Origin: an uncultured Collinsella sp.
GTDB lineage: Bacteria; Actinomycetota; Coriobacteriia; Coriobacteriales; Coriobacteriaceae
Direction of reading: 5' to 3'
Assembly (NCBI GenBank): GCA_937995345.1
Contig: CALKKS010000022.1
Span: 1-9,776, forward strand
DNA: 9,776 nucleotides
A program made the position numbers and the translations under genes. This document shows, in pieces, positions 1 to 6,410 of this stretch (position 1 is its first letter; each line of letters begins with the position of its first letter). The notes beneath the pieces were generated by a model, which worked only from the letters and a program-made list of their open reading frames with translations, searched no databases and had not been told where the DNA came from.

Positions 1-575
1 TCGACGTGATCGACGGCGAGCAGGCCAAGCACCTCACCCGCAAGGTGACGGTCGACGGTACGCCAATTATGGGTACGTCTACGATATCTGCTGAATCCAT
101 GGCTCGTTTGTTTGTTTCTACCGGACATACTTATCCCTCTGAGGTTTATTCGCAAAGGGGCGCTTCTAGCATTACTGAGTTTTGTAATCAGGTTATTTTG
201 GCCGCCTCCTCTGAAGGCGTAAGACCTGAGGTTGTATTTGCCCAAGCGATGCTGGAGACTGGATGGCTTCAGTTTGGGGGTTCGGTATCTGCAGACCAGT
301 GCAACTTCGCGGGCCTAGGCGCTACCGGTCCTCAGGTTGGTGGAGCAAGGTTTGACAACGTATATCAGGGGTTGCTTGCCCAGTCTCAGCATTTAAAAGG
401 CTATGCGGTCCGCATGCCCTTGAACAATGTTTGTGTTGACCCTCGTTATCAAATACTTGTTGATAGGGGATATCTGGGCATCGCTCCGTGTCTAGAGGAC
501 CTCAATGGTTTGTGGGCTGTCCCTGGGGATGGTTACGGCCAAAGGATCACAGCGATTATTAACAGAATAATCTAA
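1..575 (+). CDS. Modular peptidoglycan hydrolase, C-terminal glucosaminidase domain (5' end outside window)
   Basis: The reading frame is open to the left edge, so the GTG at 6 is probably internal and only the last ~190 residues are seen. The first ~17 codons (to about 56) read DVIDGEQAKHLTRKVTVD. This resembles the end of the repeat modules in the next gene (VDAIDSAGRVTTRKFPVHVD), so the missing N-terminal part probably carries the same Y_Y_Y-like modules. The rest matches a glucosaminidase (PF01832-type) domain: AQAMLETGWLQFGG holds the likely catalytic Glu (codon 255-257), followed by CNFAGLGATG and a GLLAQSQHLKGYA helix. The segment from TPIMGTSTIS to YSQRGASS before it is a linker of the kind seen before such domains. 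The role is hydrolysis of the glycan strand of peptidoglycan outside the membrane. The first 60 bases are 65% GC by count, then composition turns AT-rich. Fold-level assignment is firm; exact bond specificity is not. Confidence 0.85.
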   Translation, partial: DVIDGEQAKHLTRKVTVDGTPIMGTSTISAESMARLFVSTGHTYPSEVYSQRGASSITEFCNQVILAASSEGVRPEVVFAQAMLETGWLQFGGSVSADQCNFAGLGATGPQVGGARFDNVYQGLLAQSQHLKGYAVRMPLNNVCVDPRYQILVDRGYLGIAPCLEDLNGLWAVPGDGYGQRITAIINRII

Positions 576-636
576 CGATGCGATTTTCCCTTTAGCGCTA
601 GTCGTCTTTAGATTTCAGTTATACAGCTTCGTTTGT

Positions 637-641
637 TAGGA
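637..641 (+). promoter_or_regulatory. Weak ribosome binding site before the NlpC/P60-like gene
   Basis: TAGGA lies 12 bases before the ATG at 654, a long spacing. It is the only purine-rich element close to that start. A TTG at 633 would add seven residues (MLGCLIP) but has no Shine-Dalgarno-like sequence, and the ATG gives a textbook signal peptide, so ATG is preferred. In the 78-base gap 576-653 I see no convincing promoter or terminator. Confidence 0.35.
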
Positions 642-653
642 TGCCTGATTCCG

Positions 654-3065
654 ATGAAGACAGTTTGCCGTAAGCTCATCCTTGCAATATTTGTTGCTTT
701 TTTGATTTTGCCTTTGTCCGCTTCGTATTCCTTTGCGGCAGATCATGGCACTTCATCTCTTTTCGTCGATTCTGCCAATAATATGTCTGGCCTGCTGGAG
801 GATTTCTCCCTCGACGGCCTCTCCGCGAAGGCTGCCGACGGCGGGTCGCCCCTGCTCGGCGACGAGTGCGAGCTGGGCCTGTCCGTCTCCGGCAATGCGG
901 GCTCGGTCAGGTACAAGTTCGTCTGGGAGCAGGGCGGCTGGTCTCGCTGGGGGTCAATCCGCCAGGGCGAGCCCTCCGCGTCTTGCCCCTGGACCCCCGA
1001 GGTGGCCGGAGACGTCAACATCTGGGTGGACGCCATCGATTCGGCCGGCCGCGTCACCACGCGCAAGTTCCCCGTGCATGTGGACGCTTGCCGTCTCTCG
1101 GTTGACGGAGTGCCCGACTTGGAGTGGTCCCCCGGTATGAAGGTTTCCATTCATGCGGCGGCCGCACCCGGCGCGAAGCTCAAGTTCGTCTGGCAGAAGG
1201 ACTCCTGGGCCGAGTGGGGGGTTGCGCAGGGGCCGTCCGAGGCGACATCTTGCGCTTGGGAGCCCGCGTCGTCCGGTTCGTACAGGGTCTACGTCGACGT
1301 CTCAGTCGGCGGCCTCTCCGCGACATCCGTGCTTCCCGTCAGCATAACCGAGGATTTCTCCCTCGACGGCCTCTCCGCGAAGGCTGCCGACGGCGGGTCG
1401 CCCCTGCTCGGCGACGAGTGCGAGCTGGGCCTGTCCGTCTCCGGCAATGCGGGCTCGGTCAGGTACAAGTTCGTCTGGGAGCAGGGCGGCTGGTCTCGCT
1501 GGGGGTCAATCCGCCAGGGCGAGCCCTCCGCGTCTTGCCCCTGGACCCCCGAGGTGGCCGGAGACGTCAACATCTGGGTGGACGCCATCGATTCGGCCGG
1601 CCGCGTCACCACGCGCAAGTTCCCCGTGCATGTGGACAATAACTTGTCTAACTTCACTTCGATTTCCGTGGAGCCCTCTGATGGATCAGTTTCCGCTGGG
1701 GATACAGTTGCTATTACTCCCAATCTGATTGTTCGTAATAATAGAGGCGTTAAATATAAGTACGTTTGGATGAGAAACAATTGGAATGAATGGGGCGTTA
1801 TAGAATCTGGAGAGGATAAATCTTCATTAAATTGGGTTGTTTCGCGAACAGGAGACATTTCAATCTATGTTGATGTAATTGATACATCAACTGGTCAAAC
1901 GCTTACATGTAAAAAAGACTGCTACTTTGCGCCTGAAGACTGGTCTTATGACGGTATTTCTGTTTCCAATACATTTATCAGGCCTGGCGATGAGGTTTCC
2001 GTTAAAACGGAGTGCGCAGGGGATACTCGCTTCCTAAACTATAAATATGTTTGGAGTAGGAACAATTGGTCAAATTGGGGCATTGCTCAGAATGGTTCCG
2101 ATGCTTCCCTATCTTGGACTCCTGATAAACCCGGTGAGTATGATATTTATTGTGATGTGAGCGGCTCTGACGGTAAGGTTACTACTTGCAGGATTCATAT
2201 CGGTGTTTGGGATTATTCGAGAATTACAGCTATATCTACTGACGGAGATTACTCATGGGGCGTTCGCGCTGACATGGGAACTTTTGATGCGGAGAAATCC
2301 GGTCAATTTGAATTTAAATTTGTCTGGGCGAAACCGGATTGGAGTCAATGGGGCGTCCTGAGGGCGAAATCAACTACTAATGATGCCTACTTTAACCCTT
2401 CCGATTTGGGCTTGAGTTCGGGCTATTATGTTTTGTACTGTGATGTGACCTATCCTGACGGATCGGTTCATTCCAAGTCTACGCAGGTTTATTACAATCC
2501 AATCGGAAGTTCGACCGTTCTTGGGGTTAGTAGAATCAGCCTGCTTACATGGCTTACTTCGCATCAGTATGATTCTTATTATCTGGGCACGCGTTATTCC
2601 GGTGGCTTCTCATATGACACATGTCTTTATCCCAACGGAAGTCCAAGATGGGATGGCTATACGGGTATGAACTGCACCGGATTTGTTGCTCATGCTTATG
2701 CTGCTGTTGGCGGGGATGTTGCAGCGATAGGCAGGAATAACGCACATTCGCCATGGGCCGGCGGGCCTGGTGGGGGAGGCTATATTAATGCCTGGCGTTG
2801 GTATGGTTATGCTTGTGACTCTGGTTACAAAATGTATGAGTTTAGAACTGTTCGAGACATGCTGAATAGCGGCTATGCGCAGAAAGGCGATATTATTTTC
2901 TTCAAGACGAATGGGGCAATCGATTGTCATATAGGATTTTTCTGGGGTGATACTCCTTATGAGAATAAGATGTGGCACCAGATTCTTCCGGGCAATTTAA
3001 TTGGTCCCTGCTTTAACAATGCAAATAAAAGTGAATACAACCAGAGCGTTGTTTTGATTAAGTAA
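654..3065 (+). CDS. Secreted six-module repeat protein with C-terminal NlpC/P60-like peptidase domain
   Basis: From the ATG at 654 this is 803 aa. Residues 1 to about 29 form a signal peptide (MKTVCRKL, hydrophobic core, ASYSFA-A cleavage), so the protein is exported. Six modules of 88-99 residues follow: 49-144, 145-232, 233-328, 329-426, 427-517 and 518-616. Most share a core K-[FY]-V-W-x4-W-x2-W-G, then a W-x-P-like turn and a [IV]-[WY]-[VC]-D strand, resembling the Y_Y_Y (triple tyrosine) family of beta-sandwich surface modules. The C-terminal 617-803 looks like an NlpC/P60-type cysteine peptidase: Cys674 in GMNCTGFVAHAY, KGDIIFF, His759 in DCHIGFFWG and a possible third residue His775 in MWHQI. 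This suggests cleavage of peptidoglycan stem peptides or cross-bridges. Modules 1 and 3 are identical. Modules 1-3 are GC-rich and the rest AT-rich. The gene lies 78 bases after the glucosaminidase gene. An amidase or other papain-like activity is an alternative. Confidence 0.85.
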   Translation: MKTVCRKLILAIFVAFLILPLSASYSFAADHGTSSLFVDSANNMSGLLEDFSLDGLSAKAADGGSPLLGDECELGLSVSGNAGSVRYKFVWEQGGWSRWGSIRQGEPSASCPWTPEVAGDVNIWVDAIDSAGRVTTRKFPVHVDACRLSVDGVPDLEWSPGMKVSIHAAAAPGAKLKFVWQKDSWAEWGVAQGPSEATSCAWEPASSGSYRVYVDVSVGGLSATSVLPVSITEDFSLDGLSAKAADGGSPLLGDECELGLSVSGNAGSVRYKFVWEQGGWSRWGSIRQGEPSASCPWTPEVAGDVNIWVDAIDSAGRVTTRKFPVHVDNNLSNFTSISVEPSDGSVSAGDTVAITPNLIVRNNRGVKYKYVWMRNNWNEWGVIESGEDKSSLNWVVSRTGDISIYVDVIDTSTGQTLTCKKDCYFAPEDWSYDGISVSNTFIRPGDEVSVKTECAGDTRFLNYKYVWSRNNWSNWGIAQNGSDASLSWTPDKPGEYDIYCDVSGSDGKVTTCRIHIGVWDYSRITAISTDGDYSWGVRADMGTFDAEKSGQFEFKFVWAKPDWSQWGVLRAKSTTNDAYFNPSDLGLSSGYYVLYCDVTYPDGSVHSKSTQVYYNPIGSSTVLGVSRISLLTWLTSHQYDSYYLGTRYSGGFSYDTCLYPNGSPRWDGYTGMNCTGFVAHAYAAVGGDVAAIGRNNAHSPWAGGPGGGGYINAWRWYGYACDSGYKMYEFRTVRDMLNSGYAQKGDIIFFKTNGAIDCHIGFFWGDTPYENKMWHQILPGNLIGPCFNNANKSEYNQSVVLIK
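798..1085 (+). repeat. 288-bp direct repeat, copy 1 (module 1)
   Basis: These 288 bases (96 codons, from EDFSLDG to FPVHVD) recur at 1350-1637 with no difference that I can find by eye. Identity starts exactly at the GAG codon (the preceding base differs, G versus C) and stops exactly after GAC (the next base is G versus A). The copies are in the same reading frame, 552 bases apart. Confidence 0.95.
1350..1637 (+). repeat. 288-bp direct repeat, copy 2 (module 3)
   Basis: Second copy of the 798-1085 sequence, identical at nucleotide level. The 264 bases between the copies (1086-1349) encode a related but clearly different module with the same K-F-V-W-x4-W-x2-W-G core. Synonymous sites have not diverged, so the duplication or gene conversion is recent. 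Recombination between the copies would add or remove 552 bp (184 codons, two modules) in frame. Confidence 0.95.
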
Positions 3066-3086
3066 TCTAAGTAATCGAAATTTTTT

Positions 3087-3090
3087 GGAG
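3087..3090 (+). promoter_or_regulatory. Ribosome binding site deciding a TTG start
   Basis: GGAG at 3087-3090 is followed six bases later by TTG at 3097. The earlier in-frame TTG at 3085 overlaps this site, so the TTG at 3097 is the better start for the glycosyltransferase. It gives the N-terminus MNEKHIPKVIHYIWFG, which is normal for the family. Confidence 0.65.
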
Positions 3091-3096
3091 CCTCAG

Positions 3097-3900
3097 TTGA
3101 ACGAAAAGCATATTCCAAAGGTAATTCACTATATTTGGTTCGGAAATAACGATTTGCCTGAAGAGGCAGTCGCGTGCATCGAGTCCTGGAAGAAGTTTTG
3201 CCCAGATTATGAGATAAAGCGTTGGGACGAATCGAACTTCGATTTATCTTCTAACAATTATGTTAAACAGGCATATGAAGCTAAGAAGTGGGCGTTTGTC
3301 AGTGATTATGCCCGTCTATGGATTCTCGTTAATGAGGGCGGTATCTATATGGATACCGACGTTGAGGTCCTTAAGTCTCTCGATCCTTTTTTGACCAACC
3401 GCGCTTTTTCAGGTTTTGAATCGGACGCTTCTGTGCCAACTGGAATTATGGCTTGTGAAAAAGGATTCCCGTTATTCCGGAAGCTATTGAATGATTACGA
3501 TGTGCGTTCTTTTATTAAAAGCGATGGATCATACGACCTAACGACAAATGTTGTAGTGATTACAAAAGCTTGTAAGGCCCTCGGACTAAAGCTTGATAAT
3601 ACAATGCAGACAGTTGATGGATTCACACTGTACCCAAGCGATTGGTTTTGTCCCAAGAGTCATGAATCTGGTGATATTCATCTTACTGAAAATTCTGTTA
3701 CCATACATCATTTTAACGGGTCTTGGATCGATGAGGTTGAGCGGGGTTTGCTGAAAGAAAGGCGTCGTTTCCTCACCCGTCATTCTTGGGTCAACCCAAT
3801 GCTGGCTGGATTAATAGTACGGCTCCAGTATGGATTTAAAACAAATGACTTCAGGCCGTTGACTTCAGCATTGAAAGCCTTTTTTGCAAACCGGAATTAA
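3097..3900 (+). CDS. GT32-like DXD glycosyltransferase for surface polysaccharide
   Basis: 267 aa from the TTG at 3097. The N-terminus IPKVIHYIWFG, the SWKKFCPDYEIKRWDE segment and the block ARLWILVNEGGIYMDTDVEVL (DXD residues Asp86 and Asp88) are the hallmarks of the Gly_transf_sug / capsular polysaccharide family related to yeast Och1 (CAZy GT32). The DXD binds the metal and nucleotide-sugar. No signal peptide or membrane segment is evident, so it should act at the cytoplasmic face on a lipid-linked oligosaccharide. Donor and acceptor cannot be read from the sequence. It starts 31 bases after the NlpC/P60-like gene, without an obvious terminator between, and could be read through from it. 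A strong hairpin follows its stop codon. The family call is firm; its place in the pathway is inferred. Confidence 0.9.
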   Translation: MNEKHIPKVIHYIWFGNNDLPEEAVACIESWKKFCPDYEIKRWDESNFDLSSNNYVKQAYEAKKWAFVSDYARLWILVNEGGIYMDTDVEVLKSLDPFLTNRAFSGFESDASVPTGIMACEKGFPLFRKLLNDYDVRSFIKSDGSYDLTTNVVVITKACKALGLKLDNTMQTVDGFTLYPSDWFCPKSHESGDIHLTENSVTIHHFNGSWIDEVERGLLKERRRFLTRHSWVNPMLAGLIVRLQYGFKTNDFRPLTSALKAFFANRN

Positions 3901-3914
3901 TTTGAATGGTCTTA

Positions 3915-3947
3915 GAATAGAGCCTAATCAATGATTAGGCTCTATTC
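3915..3947. terminator. Hairpin between convergent genes, probable bidirectional terminator
   Basis: GAATAGAGCCTAATC (3915-3929), loop AAT (3930-3932), then the exact complement GATTAGGCTCTATTC (3933-3947): a 15-bp perfect stem with a three-base loop. It lies 15 bases after the GT32-like stop and contains the last codons and stop (3935-3937) of the converging family 2 glycosyltransferase. The T-runs on either side are poor (ATGTATTTCTT on the + side), so termination may be weak or may rely on the stem alone. Confidence 0.7.
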
Positions 3948-4798
3948 ATGTATTTCTTAAACAATGGTTCTAATACTGCGGCAAATGGTATTGCCGGAGA
4001 AATGGCGCCAACGGACTTTGCTTTTTTAAATGAAAAAAGGATGCTGTCTCCGGCAATCTTCGACCACATTAGATAAAGAATGGTCTCCTTGAATCTCTGC
4101 ATGAGCGTGTTACTGTAATCTATGCATTGCTTTTTATATACGGCATAGCTTCGTGGATTATTTAACAATAAGCGTTTATAGTTGGCTGTATAACCGTCTG
4201 TTAAGTATTCCCCTTTGCATATTTCCCGGTTGCATAGCAGGTGGCAATACTCGTGGTCAATTTGATCAAACTGAAATACTTCAGGAATGAAGCTCTCTCC
4301 TTCGGCTATAAAAAAAGGATGTGATCTGATAACGCTCGTTAACGTTGCAATGCAAGTCTCCCCTTTATAACCATATTGGCTGTAGAGGGATGATAGCTTC
4401 GCAGTGGTGTTACTGGGAAATTGATTGTTACGAGCGGACCTGGGCGTAGCAACTCCAATGGCATCACCTGCATTTTTCCACGCCGTTAATATGAAGTGGA
4501 CCGCATCAGGCGTGAGATAATCGTCGGAATCAACACACATGAACAGTTCTGAAGTGCATTTTTCTGCAGCTAAATTGCAGGCTCGTTGTTTTCCACCATT
4601 CGCTACCTTTATATATTCGATTTCGATAGCTGATTCCTTTGCAAATGAATCAAATAAGCTCTGTGTTCCATCCGTCGAGCCATCATCGACTACAAGCCAA
4701 TAAAAACGAGAGTCAGTTTGTTTTTTCAAGCTTTCATACAATCGCTTCAAGGTATGTTCTCTATTATATGTAGGTGTAAAAATACAAAGCTGTTTCAC
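3935..4798 (-). CDS. Family 2 glycosyltransferase, opposite orientation
   Basis: 287 aa, starting with GTG (4796-4798), with AGAGG (complement of 4806-4810) seven bases upstream. The N-terminal GT-A fold is clear: CIFTPTYNREHTLKRLYESL, LVVDDGSTDGTQ (Asp38-Asp39, nucleotide binding), NGGKQRACNLAAE, and the D-x-D motif in MCVDSDDYLTPDAV (Asp90, Asp92). The C-terminal half (about 110-287) is family-variable, with no obvious long hydrophobic segment. It should transfer a sugar from a nucleotide donor to the growing lipid-linked repeat unit in the cytoplasm; specificity is unknown. It is the only gene here on the minus strand, convergent with the GT32-like gene and divergent from the flippase gene, so it needs its own promoter. 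Its last residues (NRA) and stop lie inside the hairpin stem. Confidence 0.92.
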   Translation of the reverse strand: MKQLCIFTPTYNREHTLKRLYESLKKQTDSRFYWLVVDDGSTDGTQSLFDSFAKESAIEIEYIKVANGGKQRACNLAAEKCTSELFMCVDSDDYLTPDAVHFILTAWKNAGDAIGVATPRSARNNQFPSNTTAKLSSLYSQYGYKGETCIATLTSVIRSHPFFIAEGESFIPEVFQFDQIDHEYCHLLCNREICKGEYLTDGYTANYKRLLLNNPRSYAVYKKQCIDYSNTLMQRFKETILYLMWSKIAGDSILFSFKKAKSVGAISPAIPFAAVLEPLFKKYMNRA

Positions 4799-4810
4799 TT
4801 CTATGCCTCT

Positions 4811-4839
4811 TTGTTAATTCAGATTTACGTATCTCAAAT
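4811..4839 (+). promoter_or_regulatory. Possible promoter for the flippase gene
   Basis: TTGTTA (4811-4816), a 17-base spacer and TCAAAT (4834-4839) match the vegetative consensus only partly (about 4 of 6 in each box). The divergent arrangement demands a promoter somewhere in the 62 bases 4799-4860. If this one is used, transcription would begin near 4846, which excludes the ATG at 4840 as start. I found no comparable minus-strand promoter for the family 2 glycosyltransferase. Confidence 0.25.
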
Positions 4840-4848
4840 ATGAGTTTG

Positions 4849-4853
4849 AAAGG
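4849..4853 (+). promoter_or_regulatory. Ribosome binding site deciding a GTG start of the flippase
   Basis: AAAGG at 4849-4853 precedes GTG at 4861 by seven bases. The ATG at 4840, seven codons upstream in the same frame, has no purine-rich sequence in front of it. GTG is therefore the preferred start. Confidence 0.55.
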
Positions 4854-4860
4854 TTCCCGT

Positions 4861-6384
4861 GTGAAGATTGAATCCAGTAGAAAAGCAGGCGTAATTATAT
4901 CTTATGCCTATTCAATTGTTCAGATTCTTGTTCAGTTGCTATATGTTCCCATCTTATTAAGGGGTATCGGCCAAGCCGAATACGGTCTATACCAATTTGT
5001 TGGGTCAATTATGGCTTATCTTACGGTAATCAATACCGTTCTTGCTTCGAGCGTGACTAAGTTTTATAGCAAGGCATATCTTCAGGACGATTCTGAATTG
5101 ATGGAAAACACTCTTGCAATTGCGAAAAGACTGTTTTGGATTATCTCGTTCGTTGCGGTTGTTGTAATACTATTTGTGGGGATAATTGTCGTCTATTCAT
5201 ACTCGAATTCGTTTAGCACGGCTCAGCTCTACGAAATGTCATTAATGTTTGTTGTTTTGGCCGCAGATATGGTTGTGGTTATGAATAACATCATTAGTAT
5301 TGCGGTTATCACCGCTCATGAGAATTTTGTTTTTCTGCGCCTGTCTCAATTGATTACTGCAATTCTTCAGCCCCTGCTCGTGGTCGTGTTCATGCGGCTC
5401 TGGCCTTCCGCGTTGCTGGTTACTTGCATGACTTTTCTTACAAATCTTCTCTGTGCTCTAATCCAGCGCATATTCGTATCTAATGTTTTGAAGGCAAAGT
5501 TCACTTTTCATGGGATGGATTGGAAGCTCGCTAAGGAGATGCTGCTGTTTTCTTCGGCGGTAATATTGGTTGCCTTTTCCGATCAAGTTTTCTGGAAATC
5601 AGGCCAACTAATTCTAGGATATTTTTATGGTGCCGACTTAATTGCTGTATTTGCGATAGGTGCACAAATTTACTCTGTTTACATGGTTTTAGGAACATCT
5701 ATATCTACTGTATTTCTTCCAAAGGTTACTGATATTGTGCTTCATTCGGTTGATTCTGCCGCTGATCTTTCTCGGCTTTTCATCAAAGTTGGAAGAATTT
5801 CCTTTTATGTTGCATTTCTTGTTCTCAGCGGTTTTGCGATTTTTGGTCAGGATTTTATTACCCTCTGGGCGGGGCACGAGTTTGCTGATGCTTATTGGGT
5901 TGCCATGATAGTTATGGTGCCATTTACAGTTGATATCATTCAAAATTTGGGTCTTACAATTATGCAGGTCAAGGATGTATACCAATTTCGAGGCTACATG
6001 AATACTGCAATTGCTGTAGTTAACGTATTTATTTCTATATTTCTATGCAGGTTGTTTGGAGTAACAGGTTCAGCCATATCAACAGCTGTTTCAATTGCCA
6101 TAGGAAATGGCCTTATTATGAACTGGTATTATGCAAGAAAGTTAGATATGGACATTCTTCAGTTTTGGAAAAATATTTTATCAATTTTAGTCCCTCTTCT
6201 AATTACCTCCTTTGGGTTTAATGCTATTTGGACCTATTTTGATTGGCATGGTTGGTCAGCACTTGTTACTGGAGGATTAATCTATTCACTTCTTTATGCG
6301 GTGGCTTCTATTATTTTTTGCTTTGATGCCTATGAGAGAGAGTTCACTAGAAGATTTTTGGGCCCAATTATTCGTAATATTTAG
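4861..6384 (+). CDS. wzx: Wzx-type polysaccharide flippase (MOP superfamily)
   Basis: 507 aa from the GTG at 4861 (514 from the ATG at 4840). The protein is strongly hydrophobic over most of its length, with roughly a dozen or more membrane segments. Its opening, GVIISYAYSIVQILVQLLYVPILLRGIGQAEYGLYQFVGSI, is typical of polysaccharide biosynthesis/MATE-related transporters (Wzx, PF01943/PF13440 type). The segment FGVTGSAISTAVSIAIGNGLIMNWYY near the C-terminus is also usual for the family, as is the length. The role is flipping undecaprenyl-diphosphate-linked repeat units across the membrane. The acyltransferase gene follows after 26 bases, suggesting cotranscription. The gene is AT-rich. The symbol reflects function class; sequence alone does not tell which repeat unit it carries. 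Confidence 0.9.
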   Translation: MKIESSRKAGVIISYAYSIVQILVQLLYVPILLRGIGQAEYGLYQFVGSIMAYLTVINTVLASSVTKFYSKAYLQDDSELMENTLAIAKRLFWIISFVAVVVILFVGIIVVYSYSNSFSTAQLYEMSLMFVVLAADMVVVMNNIISIAVITAHENFVFLRLSQLITAILQPLLVVVFMRLWPSALLVTCMTFLTNLLCALIQRIFVSNVLKAKFTFHGMDWKLAKEMLLFSSAVILVAFSDQVFWKSGQLILGYFYGADLIAVFAIGAQIYSVYMVLGTSISTVFLPKVTDIVLHSVDSAADLSRLFIKVGRISFYVAFLVLSGFAIFGQDFITLWAGHEFADAYWVAMIVMVPFTVDIIQNLGLTIMQVKDVYQFRGYMNTAIAVVNVFISIFLCRLFGVTGSAISTAVSIAIGNGLIMNWYYARKLDMDILQFWKNILSILVPLLITSFGFNAIWTYFDWHGWSALVTGGLIYSLLYAVASIIFCFDAYEREFTRRFLGPIIRNI

Positions 6385-6398
6385 TCTTTCTAAGCGCT

Positions 6399-6403
6399 AA
6401 GGA
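6399..6403 (+). promoter_or_regulatory. Ribosome binding site for a GTG start
   Basis: AAGGA at 6399-6403 is seven bases before the GTG at 6411, supporting that codon as the start of the acyltransferase. Confidence 0.6.
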
Positions 6404-6410
6404 TTATTTC

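Noticed and set aside
641..673. Ten-codon open frame starting with ATG at 641 and overlapping the start of the NlpC/P60-like gene (possible leader peptide)
   Set aside because: The only purine-rich element touches its start codon, the frame is very short, and the peptide (MPDSDEDSLP) has no attenuator-like character.
798..1637. Repeat considered as an insertion sequence or CRISPR-like array
   Set aside because: The repeat is coding, in frame, with no transposase, no terminal inverted repeats, and units far too long for CRISPR; it is a protein-module duplication.
733..1858. Long open frames on both strands over the GC-rich repeat region (for example 743-1150 minus, 1124-1642 plus, 1289-1858 minus)
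   Set aside because: They overlap the well-supported repeat protein, arise from low stop-codon frequency in GC-rich DNA, and occur twice because the repeat occurs twice. Their translations are arginine/proline/serine-rich without domain features.
4832..4843. CTCA-AATA-TGAG mini-palindrome in the divergent intergenic region as an operator
   Set aside because: A 4-bp arm is too short to support a regulator site without a second copy or conservation.
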